From: Anaerolineales bacterium | GTDB taxonomy: Bacteria > Chloroflexota > Anaerolineae > Anaerolineales > DRMV01 | Assembly (NCBI GenBank): GCA_015494815.1 | Contig: WGAK01000115.1 | Span: 1-5,041, forward strand | DNA length: 5,041 nucleotides | Reading direction: 5' to 3' | In this document: piece by piece, positions 1-5,041 of the stretch | Numbering within the stretch: position 1 is the stretch's first letter | Layout of the letters: each line of letters opens with the position of its first letter | Notes under the pieces: generated by a model | What the model was told of the DNA's origin: nothing | Seen by the model: only the letters and a program-made list of their open reading frames with translations | The model's database searches: none | Position numbers and translations under genes: made by a program

Positions 1-909
1 CAGCGGGGCGAACTGGTGGTCAAGGTCACCCGGCCGCTGCAAGAAGAACTGGAGCGCCTGTACGAGGGGCAAATCCTTATGGCCTTTCTGCACCTGGCGG
101 TGGCGCATCCCAACAAAGTGCGCGCCTTGCTGACGCGGCGGGTGACGGCCATCGCTTTGGAGACCATCCAGGAGGATGACGGCTACAAGCCCTTGCTGCA
201 TCCCATTGCCAAATTGGCGGGGCGTTTTGCCCCCACCATCGCGGGGGGCTTGCTGCGGAACGACGCGGGCGGCAAGGGCATTCTGCTGGGCGGCGTGCCC
301 GGCGTGCCGCCGGCCGAGGTGGCGGTCATCGGCGTGGGCTCGGTGGGCACGGAAGCCGCGCTGGCCTTCGCGGCCCTGGGCGCGTCGGTGTACGCCCTGG
401 ATGTGCGGCCCCAGGCGCTGGAGGCCGTGGACCGCTGGTCCCACGGGCGGGTGGTGACCTTGCTGGCCACGCCGCACAACGTGCGCAAGGTGTTGTCCTT
501 CGCCGATGTGGTGGTGCTGGCCGTGAACAAGCCGGGCTATCGCGCGCCCGTGGTGGTGACGCGCGACTTGCTGCGCACCATGCGCCCGCGCTCGGTCCTC
601 ATGGATTTCTCCATTGACCAGGGGGGCGCGGCCGAGACCAGCCGTCCCACGCAGCACAGCCGTCCCACTTTCGTCGAAGAAGGCATCATCCACTACTGCG
701 TCCCCAATGTGACCGGCGTGCTGGGGCGCACCGCAACGCACACCATCAGCAACGCGTTGCTGCCCTGGGTGCAGGCCATCGCGGAGCAGGGGCTGGATGC
801 CGCGCTGCGGTCTTACCCTGCCCTGGCGCGCGGGGTGCAAACCCGCGCCGGCCGCATCGTGCACCCCGCGCTGTACGAAATGTACGCCGCGCACACGGGA
901 GAGGCATGA
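1..909 (+). CDS. Alanine dehydrogenase-family NAD-dependent oxidoreductase (5' end cut by window)
   Basis: Family members catalyse reversible NAD-linked deamination of L-alanine to pyruvate and ammonia in the cytoplasm. The frame is open from base 1, so the GTG at 16 is probably an internal Val codon; 302 residues are visible, and alignment from memory to the M. tuberculosis enzyme (371 aa) puts about 65 residues outside the window. Numbering from the first visible codon: LHLA with the catalytic-type His at 31; the family signature around 65-105 (AGR, GGKG, GGVPGV); the Rossmann glycine motif GVGSVG at 111-116, followed by YALD with Asp134, which fits NAD rather than NADP; SIDQGG with the conserved Asp at 206; ETSRPT; and HYCVPN with Asn236. 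One oddity: the motif usually read as KVKEP is KVTRP here, so the substrate-binding Lys (Lys75 in M. tuberculosis) is Thr and the next Glu is Arg. The fold is certain; the substrate is not. It is coupled to the CoA-transferase gene one base downstream. Confidence 0.9.
   Translation, partial: QRGELVVKVTRPLQEELERLYEGQILMAFLHLAVAHPNKVRALLTRRVTAIALETIQEDDGYKPLLHPIAKLAGRFAPTIAGGLLRNDAGGKGILLGGVPGVPPAEVAVIGVGSVGTEAALAFAALGASVYALDVRPQALEAVDRWSHGRVVTLLATPHNVRKVLSFADVVVLAVNKPGYRAPVVVTRDLLRTMRPRSVLMDFSIDQGGAAETSRPTQHSRPTFVEEGIIHYCVPNVTGVLGRTATHTISNALLPWVQAIAEQGLDAALRSYPALARGVQTRAGRIVHPALYEMYAAHTGEA
897..904 (+). promoter_or_regulatory. Ribosome binding site of the CoA-transferase gene
   Basis: The purine-rich stretch GGGAGAGG lies six bases before the ATG at 911, inside the last codons of the dehydrogenase gene. 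It fixes the start at 911 (protein MAYWERT...) rather than at upstream in-frame codons such as the one at 797, and it fits translational coupling across the TGACATG junction. Confidence 0.75.
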
Positions 910-910
910 C

Positions 911-2212
911 ATGGCCTATTGGGAGCGCACCTACCATCAACGCATGACCACCGCGGAAGAGGCGGTCCAACGCATCCAGTCGGGCCAGCGGGTGTTCCTC
1001 ACGGGGAACTGCTCCGTACCCCAGCAGGTGCTCAAGGCCCTGGTGCAACGGGCGCGTGCGGGCGATATCGAGAATGTGGAAATCGTGCAAGTGCTCACCG
1101 TGGGCGACGCGGACTATGTCAGCCCGGATTTGGAGGGCCGCCTGCGGGTCAACACCCTGTTCATCAGCGCCAATGTGCGCCGGGCCGTGCACGAGGGCCG
1201 GGCCGATTTCACCCCCGTCTTTCTGAGCGAGGTGCCCGGCCTGTTCCGTCGCGAACTGCCCCTGGATGTGGCCCTCATCCATGTCTCGCCGCCCGATGAG
1301 CACGGCTTCTGCTCCTTTGGCGTGGAAGTGGGCATTACCAAGCCCGCGGCCGAGGCCGCGCGGGTCATCATCGCCGAGGTCAACGACCGCATGCCCCGCA
1401 CCTTGGGCGATTCGTTCATCCATGTGTCCAAAATCGACGCGTTCGTGCCCGTCTCGTACCCGTTGCCCGAATTGCCCCAGGGCCAGCCGGGCGAGGTGCA
1501 GATGCGCATTGCCCAGCACATCGCAGACCTCATCCCCGACGGCGCGACGCTGCAACTGGGCATCGGCGGCATCCCCGACGCGGTGCTCTACTACCTGAAA
1601 GACAAGCGCGACCTGGGCATTCACACCGAATTGTTCTCCGACGGCGTGGTGGAACTGGTGGAGCAGGGCGTCATCACCAACGAACGCAAGACCTTGCACC
1701 GGGGCAAAATCATCGCCGGTTTCGTGCTGGGCACCCAGCGCCTGTACGACTTCATCGACAACAACGCGATGGTGGAATTCCACCCCACCGACTATGTGAA
1801 CGACCCCTTCGTCATCGCCCAGAACGACAACATGGTGGCCATCAACTCGGCCATCGAGGTGGACCTCACCGGCCAGGTGTGCGCGGATTCCATCGGCCCC
1901 AAGTTCTACAGCGGCGTAGGCGGTCAGGTGGACTTCATTCGCGGCGCGGCCCGCAGCAAAGGCGGCAAGCCCATCATCGCGCTACCCTCCACGGCCAAAG
2001 GCGGCACCATCTCCCGCATCGTGGCCACCCTCAAGCCCGGCGCGGGGGTGACCACCACCCGCAACGATGTGCACTATGTGGTCACCGAATATGGCGTGGC
2101 CTACCTGCACGGCAAGACCATCCTCCAGCGGGCCGAGGCCCTCATCGGCATCGCGCATCCCGACTTCCGGGCCGACTTACGCCGCGAGGCCCGGCGTTTG
2201 GGCTTTTTGTAA
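911..2212 (+). CDS. Acetyl-CoA hydrolase / 4-hydroxybutyrate CoA-transferase family protein
   Basis: This is a complete 433-residue protein, the usual length for the family that includes clostridial 4-hydroxybutyrate CoA-transferase (AbfT), Cat2 and acetyl-CoA hydrolase. These enzymes move CoA between acyl groups through a glutamyl-CoA thioester intermediate. Seen in the sequence: an N-terminal domain with a TGNCSVPQ loop (31-38) and HVSPPDEHGF (124-133); the glycine-rich LGIGGIPDAV (216-225); GIHTELFSDG (236-245), in which Glu240 sits where AbfT has its catalytic Glu238; the family block YSGVGGQVDFIRGA (333-346); and the C-terminal VTEYGVAYLHGKT (391-403). The start at 911 follows a good Shine-Dalgarno one base after the dehydrogenase stop, so the two form an operon. 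Hydrolase versus transferase, and the acyl partner (acetate, butyrate, 4-hydroxybutyrate, succinate), cannot be told from sequence. The neighbour suggests use in amino-acid or organic-acid fermentation or oxidation. Confidence 0.93.
   Translation: MAYWERTYHQRMTTAEEAVQRIQSGQRVFLTGNCSVPQQVLKALVQRARAGDIENVEIVQVLTVGDADYVSPDLEGRLRVNTLFISANVRRAVHEGRADFTPVFLSEVPGLFRRELPLDVALIHVSPPDEHGFCSFGVEVGITKPAAEAARVIIAEVNDRMPRTLGDSFIHVSKIDAFVPVSYPLPELPQGQPGEVQMRIAQHIADLIPDGATLQLGIGGIPDAVLYYLKDKRDLGIHTELFSDGVVELVEQGVITNERKTLHRGKIIAGFVLGTQRLYDFIDNNAMVEFHPTDYVNDPFVIAQNDNMVAINSAIEVDLTGQVCADSIGPKFYSGVGGQVDFIRGAARSKGGKPIIALPSTAKGGTISRIVATLKPGAGVTTTRNDVHYVVTEYGVAYLHGKTILQRAEALIGIAHPDFRADLRREARRLGFL
2186..2208 (+). terminator. 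Possible weak intrinsic terminator overlapping the end of the CoA-transferase gene
   Basis: GCCC at 2189-2192 can pair with GGGC at 2200-2203 around a seven-base loop. The pairing extends outward by G-T, A-T and G-T pairs, and the 3' arm runs directly into a tract of five T (2204-2208) that ends just before the stop codon. The position at the end of the + operon is right for termination, but the strong core is only four pairs and the structure lies inside coding sequence. Confidence 0.35.
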
Positions 2213-2233
2213 ACGCGGGCTTGGGCCGCGCGT
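2213..2233. other. Bulged hairpin in the convergent intergenic gap
   Basis: ACGCGGGC (2213-2220) pairs with GCC and CGCGT (2225-2227 and 2229-2233) around a TTGG loop, with one bulged G at 2228. It fills the whole gap between the two convergent genes. Read on either strand it could help end transcription or protect 3' ends, but there is no proper T tract on the + side and only TTT on the - side, so it is not called a terminator. Confidence 0.35.
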
Positions 2234-2928
2234 CAGCCTTCGCTTTCGTCGGACCAATGGGAAGGCACCCGCCGCGCGGGTGGGAGCCAGGGCGGTGCGG
2301 TGGTGAGCCCCAGCGCGTAGAGCAGCGAGACCACGATGCGCGCGGTCGCGCCCCAAATGGTGGCCGTGTCCCAGGGGAAGGCATAGGTGGGCACGGCCAC
2401 GCCGTGGACCATCCGCCAGTGACGCTCCAGATGCTGTGGTTGGGCCAGCCAGGCCAGGGGCACGGTGAACACGCGCGCCACCTCCGCGGGTTGCAGGCGC
2501 AGGGGGCGCGGCCAGTCGGTCACCTGCCCTACCCACGGATGCACCCAGTAGTTGCTGGCCGTGCGATGCAGCGGCAGCGCGGCCCACAAGTCAATGGCGC
2601 TCGGGGGCAGGCCGATTTCCTCATGGGTTTCGCGGCGGGCGGTGTGCTGCGCGGTGGGGTCGGTGGGCTCGACCCGGCCGCCGGGGAACGAAACCTGGCC
2701 GCTGTGCGGGTCGTGAGGATGCCGGGCGCGCTGGATGAACAGCAGGTGCCAGCCCTGGGGGCCGGGGACGAAGGGCACCAGCACGGCCGCGGGGCGTCCG
2801 GGCGCGGGCAAGGCCGCGCCATATGGGTCCACCACCGCGGGCAGTTGGCCGCGGCGCTGGCGCAGGGTGCGTTGCAAGCGTTGCGCGTCCCAGAGCCAGG
2901 GCGGGGTTGCGGGCCCGGTAGGGGACAT
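2233..2928 (-). CDS. NudL/NUDT7-type Nudix hydrolase, probable CoA pyrophosphatase
   Basis: This 231-residue cytoplasmic hydrolase belongs to the Nudix branch that typically splits CoA or CoA derivatives into 3',5'-ADP and 4'-phosphopantetheine. The segment 62-84 matches the NudL-type signature that precedes the Nudix box (LLFIQRAR, then HSGQVSFPGG). The box starts at the two glycines 83-84 and ends with RETHEEIGL (99-107); Glu100, Glu103 and Glu104 are the expected metal ligands. The spacing from FPGG to the RE pair is the same as I recall for NUDT7 and E. coli NudL, one residue longer than the textbook Nudix box, which supports this subfamily. The start at 2928 is preferred over the upstream in-frame start at 2961 because GGAGG lies five bases before it and the preceding gene stops at 2930. 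It is the last gene of the - operon. CoA specificity is inferred from the family; another nucleotide substrate is possible. Confidence 0.88.
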   Translation of the reverse strand: MSPTGPATPPWLWDAQRLQRTLRQRRGQLPAVVDPYGAALPAPGRPAAVLVPFVPGPQGWHLLFIQRARHPHDPHSGQVSFPGGRVEPTDPTAQHTARRETHEEIGLPPSAIDLWAALPLHRTASNYWVHPWVGQVTDWPRPLRLQPAEVARVFTVPLAWLAQPQHLERHWRMVHGVAVPTYAFPWDTATIWGATARIVVSLLYALGLTTAPPWLPPARRVPSHWSDESEG

Positions 2929-2929
2929 G

Positions 2930-3520
2930 TCAACCTCCGGCCGGGGCCACCCGCACGCCACAATAGGCGCAATACGCGGCCTGGCGGTCGGGGGCCCATT
3001 CGACCTCGTCGTGACGCACGGGCGCGCCGCACGCGGGGCAATGGGTGGGCAGCGTGAGCACGGCCGGTTGGGCCGCAGGCCCGGCCGTTGGGGGCCGCGC
3101 GGGAAGGCGCGCCACCCAGGTCGCGTGCCAGGCCTCGGCCTGGGCCGCGGCGCCGGCCTGCCGCAAGGCGTCCTCTAAGCGTTGGGCCAGGCCGCGGGCC
3201 CAGCCTAAGCGTCCGTGCTGCACCAGGGTGTCCAGCGCGGGCCCGGCCAGGGCCTGCGCGTCTTCGACCCGACCGGCCAGCGCCAGCGCCTGGGCCGCGC
3301 GCAAGGTCAACCCCGCGGCGCGAGCCGTCCAGCCACCCCGCCGCGCGGCCTGGGCCAGGTCCAGCCAGAGGGCCGCGGCCTCGGCGTAGCGCCCGGCCTG
3401 CATATGCGCCTCGGCCCGCCGCAGGCGTTGCAGCACGCGCGGGGGCAAGGGCCGGGCCAGCCACGCGCGCCGAACCGGCGGCGGCACAGGACGGCGACGA
3501 GGGCGTCGGCGACGGAACAT
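2930..3520 (-). CDS. Hypothetical protein with Arg-rich N-terminus, TPR-like helices and C-terminal zinc ribbon
   Basis: I do not recognise a named family for this 196-residue protein. Three parts can be seen. Residues 1-28 are strongly basic (MFRRRRPRRRP...), which could contact RNA, ribosomes or acidic lipids. Residues about 29-137 are Ala/Arg/Leu-rich amphipathic helices; AEAHMQAGRYAEAAALWLDL (36-55) looks like a TPR helix pair, and further helices around 66-93 and 104-131 may complete one to two more degenerate repeats. After a Pro/Ala linker (140-156), CPAC (161-164) and CAYC (184-187), nineteen residues apart, form a probable zinc ribbon. There is no signal peptide or membrane segment. 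The start ATG overlaps the stop of the tRNA methyltransferase gene by one base (TGATG) and is preceded by AGGAGG, so the start is secure. Its place between TrmI and a Nudix enzyme may hint at an RNA or nucleotide role, but that is only a guess from context. Confidence 0.82.
   Translation of the reverse strand: MFRRRRPRRRPVPPPVRRAWLARPLPPRVLQRLRRAEAHMQAGRYAEAAALWLDLAQAARRGGWTARAAGLTLRAAQALALAGRVEDAQALAGPALDTLVQHGRLGWARGLAQRLEDALRQAGAAAQAEAWHATWVARLPARPPTAGPAAQPAVLTLPTHCPACGAPVRHDEVEWAPDRQAAYCAYCGVRVAPAGG
2934..2938 (-). promoter_or_regulatory. Ribosome binding site of the Nudix gene
   Basis: On the - strand GGAGG stands five bases before the ATG at 2928, within the final codons of the upstream zinc-ribbon gene. 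The junction again reads TGACATG (stop, one base, start), as in the + operon. Confidence 0.75.
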
Positions 3521-4341
3521 CAGGCGTCCTCCTGCGGGGGAGATGGCGGTTCCAGCACGGGCCGCCCGAAGATGAGGTAGCCCGTGTGGGCCACCATGCG
3601 GTCGGTGGGGCGCAAACGTTCGGGCACGGGCTTGTAGAAGCGCAGCAAAATCTCGGCCACCTCGACGAAGGCGAAGCCGTGGGCTTCCAGCGCGGCCACC
3701 AGACGGCTGACCTGGTTGGTGGTGGGCACCAGCGCGCCGAAAAAACCGCCCGGCCGCAACGCGTTCCGCACCTGGGGGATGTAAGCCTCGGGCGTGGGCA
3801 CATCCAGAAACAGCGCGTCCACATCGTGCTCGAAGAAGCCCTGGGCAATGTCGTGCAGGTGGAAAGTGACGCGCGCTTCCAGTCCCCACAGGGCCAGGTT
3901 GGCTTTGGCCAGGGCTTGCATCTCGGCCCGCCGCTCGTAGGAATACACCCGCCCGTGTTCCCCCACCGCGTGGGCCAGGGCGGTGGTCAACGCGCCCGAG
4001 CCTGTGCCGGCTTCGATGATGTGGGTGCCGGGGCCTACGCTCAATCGCAGCAGAATGTAGCCGATGTCTTTGGGGAACAGGATTTGGGTGCGGCGTTTGG
4101 TCTCGCGCAAGATGTCGGACAGGCTGGGCGGCAGCACATAGAACGGCACGCCCAGGTGGGTGGTTATCCGGCTGCCCCAGGGCAGGCCGATGAGCGCATC
4201 GTGTTCCACGATGCCTTTGTGGGTGTGCAGGCGTTCGCCCGGCGTGAGGCGCACGAAGAAAAAGCGGTGGCCGCGCACGGCGGTCAATTGCACCCAATCG
4301 CCGGGTTGGGTTTGGCGGTGGCGTCGAGGTTGGTTCAGCAT
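3520..4341 (-). CDS. trmI: tRNA (adenine(58)-N(1))-methyltransferase, TrmI type
   Basis: This 273-residue SAM-dependent enzyme is expected to methylate N1 of adenine 58 in the T-loop of tRNA, which stabilises tRNA and is common in thermophiles, actinobacteria and archaea. It has the small N-terminal beta domain of the family (PGDWVQLT at 13-20, THKGIVEHDALIG at 40-52), then KRRTQILFPKD (82-92), the SAM-binding motif I EAGTGSGALTTALAHAVG (110-127), the acidic residue of YSYE (133-136) after strand 2, the catalytic-region LFLDVPTPEAYI (177-188) with Asp180, the NALRPGGFFGALVPT segment (193-207), and the C-terminal HTGYLIFGRP (252-261). Length and motif order match complete TrmI proteins. Two small departures: Phe89 stands where many members have Tyr (YPKD), and the aromatic residue common after DxPxP is absent. 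The start at 4341 has TAAGGAA just upstream, overlapping the stop of the LysM gene. Sure of family; the exact position modified (58, or also 57 as in archaea) is inferred. Confidence 0.92.
   Translation of the reverse strand: MLNQPRRHRQTQPGDWVQLTAVRGHRFFFVRLTPGERLHTHKGIVEHDALIGLPWGSRITTHLGVPFYVLPPSLSDILRETKRRTQILFPKDIGYILLRLSVGPGTHIIEAGTGSGALTTALAHAVGEHGRVYSYERRAEMQALAKANLALWGLEARVTFHLHDIAQGFFEHDVDALFLDVPTPEAYIPQVRNALRPGGFFGALVPTTNQVSRLVAALEAHGFAFVEVAEILLRFYKPVPERLRPTDRMVAHTGYLIFGRPVLEPPSPPQEDA
3528..3533 (-). promoter_or_regulatory. Ribosome binding site of the zinc-ribbon gene
   Basis: A perfect AGGAGG on the - strand, seven bases before the ATG at 3520, sits inside the end of the methyltransferase gene. 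It shows that the small downstream gene is a real translated unit and not a read-through tail of the longer open frame that continues upstream to 4531. Confidence 0.8.
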
Positions 4342-4345
4342 GGCG

Positions 4346-4352
4346 TTCCTTA
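4346..4352 (-). promoter_or_regulatory. Ribosome binding site of trmI overlapping the upstream stop codon
   Basis: On the - strand TAAGGAA combines the TAA stop of the LysM gene with an AAGGA Shine-Dalgarno, about five bases before the ATG at 4341. This arrangement favours re-initiation by ribosomes that finish the upstream gene, and it fixes the methyltransferase start. Confidence 0.65.
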
Positions 4353-5041
4353 TTCGTGCAAATAGCGAGGACGGCTGGCCTTCCAGGCATACCAGCCCAG
4401 CGCCAGCCCGACGATGACCAGCGCGGCGCCGACCAACGCCAGCAGGGGGGAACCCTGCGCCCGACCTTCCGCGCCCAAGGGCGCGAGCAGCCCCACATTG
4501 GCCCGCGCGTATTGCGCGCCAAAGCCCACATACAGCGTGTCGCCGGGCTCCAGGCGCAGGGGGCGGTTGGTGGCGGTGGTCGGGTTCATGCCTTCGGGGA
4601 TGCCCATGGCCAGGCTGTACTCGCCGGGCGGCAGGTCCTCGAAGCAACGTTCTTCGTCCGCGGTGGTGTCGGTGTAGGCGTCGCCGGTGCGGCCTTGCAG
4701 GCTCACCGCGCCCCCGGCCAGCAGGGGTTCATCGTCATCGCGTACCGCGTTGCCGTTGGTGTCTTCGAACAAGAAGACGCAGATGGTGCCCGCGGGCGGC
4801 ACCACCGTGGGTGTCGGCAGCATGGGCGTGGCCGTGGGCTCGGTGATGGCGGGTGTGGGCGTGGCACCCGGTACGGCATAGCCCAAAATCAGCGGCTGAC
4901 CGGGCGATACCGTGTCGGAGCGCAGATCGTTGAGGGCCCGCAGTTCTTCGATGGGCACGCCGCTGATGGCCGCGATGCGCCACAAGGTGTCGCCGGGCTG
5001 GACGATGTACACGATGGCCCCGTCTTCGCGCGGGGTGGGGG
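4350..5041 (-). CDS. LysM and SdrD-B-like domain protein with C-terminal membrane anchor (5' end cut by window)
   Basis: This is a surface protein likely to bind peptidoglycan or other glycans. The frame is open to base 5041 and the first visible residues (PTPREDGAIV) read as the end of another proline-rich linker, so the GTG at 5012 is probably an internal Val and more protein lies upstream, perhaps a signal peptide or further LysM repeats. Numbered from the first whole codon (5039-5037): a LysM domain at 10-52 (YIVQPGDTLWRIA, LNDL, VSPGQPLIL); a linker of TPTP/PTATP type at about 56-82; an SdrD-B-like beta domain at about 85-177, with the putative calcium loop DTNGNAVRDDDE (93-104) and DLPPGEYSL; one hydrophobic helix at about 197-218; and a short basic tail ending RPRYLHE. 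Cys87 and Cys132 could form a disulfide. The expected topology is outside-out with a cytoplasmic C-terminus. It is upstream in the same operon as trmI, 8 bases away. Function beyond cell-wall attachment is unknown. Confidence 0.85.
   Translation of the reverse strand, partial: PTPREDGAIVYIVQPGDTLWRIAAISGVPIEELRALNDLRSDTVSPGQPLILGYAVPGATPTPAITEPTATPMLPTPTVVPPAGTICVFLFEDTNGNAVRDDDEPLLAGGAVSLQGRTGDAYTDTTADEERCFEDLPPGEYSLAMGIPEGMNPTTATNRPLRLEPGDTLYVGFGAQYARANVGLLAPLGAEGRAQGSPLLALVGAALVIVGLALGWYAWKASRPRYLHE

Noticed and set aside
797..910. N-terminal extension of the CoA-transferase to the ATG at 797
   Set aside because: It would overlap the dehydrogenase by over 100 bases with Cys/Arg/Pro-rich shadow sequence, while the start at 911 has a ribosome binding site and gives the normal family length.
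746..1783. 345-residue open frame on the - strand opposite the CoA-transferase gene
   Set aside because: It is antisense to a clearly real gene; its His/Asp/Val-rich composition is what the reverse of GC-rich codons gives, and it has no recognisable domain.
1879..3057. 392-residue + frame running from the CoA-transferase gene through the Nudix gene
   Set aside because: It overlaps the end of one real gene in another frame and is antisense to the next; composition is low-complexity and there are no motifs.
2529..3848. 439-residue - frame across Nudix, zinc-ribbon and trmI genes
   Set aside because: It is an out-of-frame shadow on the same strand; the three real genes each have motifs and ribosome binding sites in other frames.
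3088..4365. 425-residue open frame on the + strand opposite trmI and the zinc-ribbon gene
   Set aside because: It spans two real genes on the other strand, is Arg/Gly/Ala-rich without family motifs, and is explained by high GC at third codon positions.
3521..4531. Upstream extension of the zinc-ribbon open frame, which would make a 533-residue fusion
   Set aside because: The extension is out of frame with trmI and Arg/Pro-rich without motifs; AGGAGG and the TGATG overlap mark the true start at 3520.
4801..4872. Repetitive GTGGGTGT / GTGGGC-like tract suggesting a DNA repeat
   Set aside because: It is simply the codons of the Pro/Thr linker of the LysM protein read on the opposite strand, with irregular units.
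1..5041. Mobile element, CRISPR, defence or phage system
   Set aside because: No transposase, integrase, direct repeats with spacers, nuclease or toxin-antitoxin motif was seen on either strand; all six genes are accounted for by metabolic, RNA-modification, envelope or unknown families.

Overview
The window holds six protein-coding genes with almost no spare DNA. Two lie on the + strand (1-909 and 911-2212) and four on the - strand (5041 down to 2233). The two groups converge on a 20-base gap near 2213-2232. Both outer genes are cut by the window edge. There is no RNA gene, mobile element or CRISPR array that I can support, and no gene-free stretch longer than 20 bases. The DNA is strongly GC-rich. 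The proline/threonine linkers of the TPTP/PTATP type in a LysM membrane protein, and the general gene style, suggest a bacterium of the Chloroflexota (Anaerolineae-like). That placement is inference from style, not from a marker gene.

Plus-strand pair: the 3' part of an alanine dehydrogenase-family NAD-dependent oxidoreductase, followed one base later by a complete acetyl-CoA hydrolase / 4-hydroxybutyrate CoA-transferase family enzyme. The junction reads TGACATG, so the two are almost certainly co-transcribed and probably translationally coupled. They look like a small amino-acid or organic-acid catabolism unit. The dehydrogenase lacks the lysine that binds pyruvate in true alanine dehydrogenases (Thr in its place), so its substrate may not be alanine.

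Minus-strand operon, in transcription order: a LysM plus SdrD-B-like surface protein with one C-terminal membrane anchor (5' end missing); a TrmI-type tRNA (adenine-58-N1) methyltransferase; a small protein with an arginine-rich N-terminus, a helical TPR-like middle and a C-terminal two-CxxC zinc ribbon; and a NudL/NUDT7-type Nudix hydrolase (probable CoA pyrophosphatase). Gaps are 8 bases, a 1-base overlap and 1 base, and each internal gene has a clear Shine-Dalgarno. The genes do not form one obvious pathway; tRNA modification and nucleotide/CoA housekeeping are linked to an envelope protein.

I found no clear new multi-gene system. The points most worth a second look are the altered active site of the dehydrogenase, its coupling to a CoA-transferase, and the uncharacterised zinc-ribbon protein embedded between the tRNA methyltransferase and the Nudix hydrolase.
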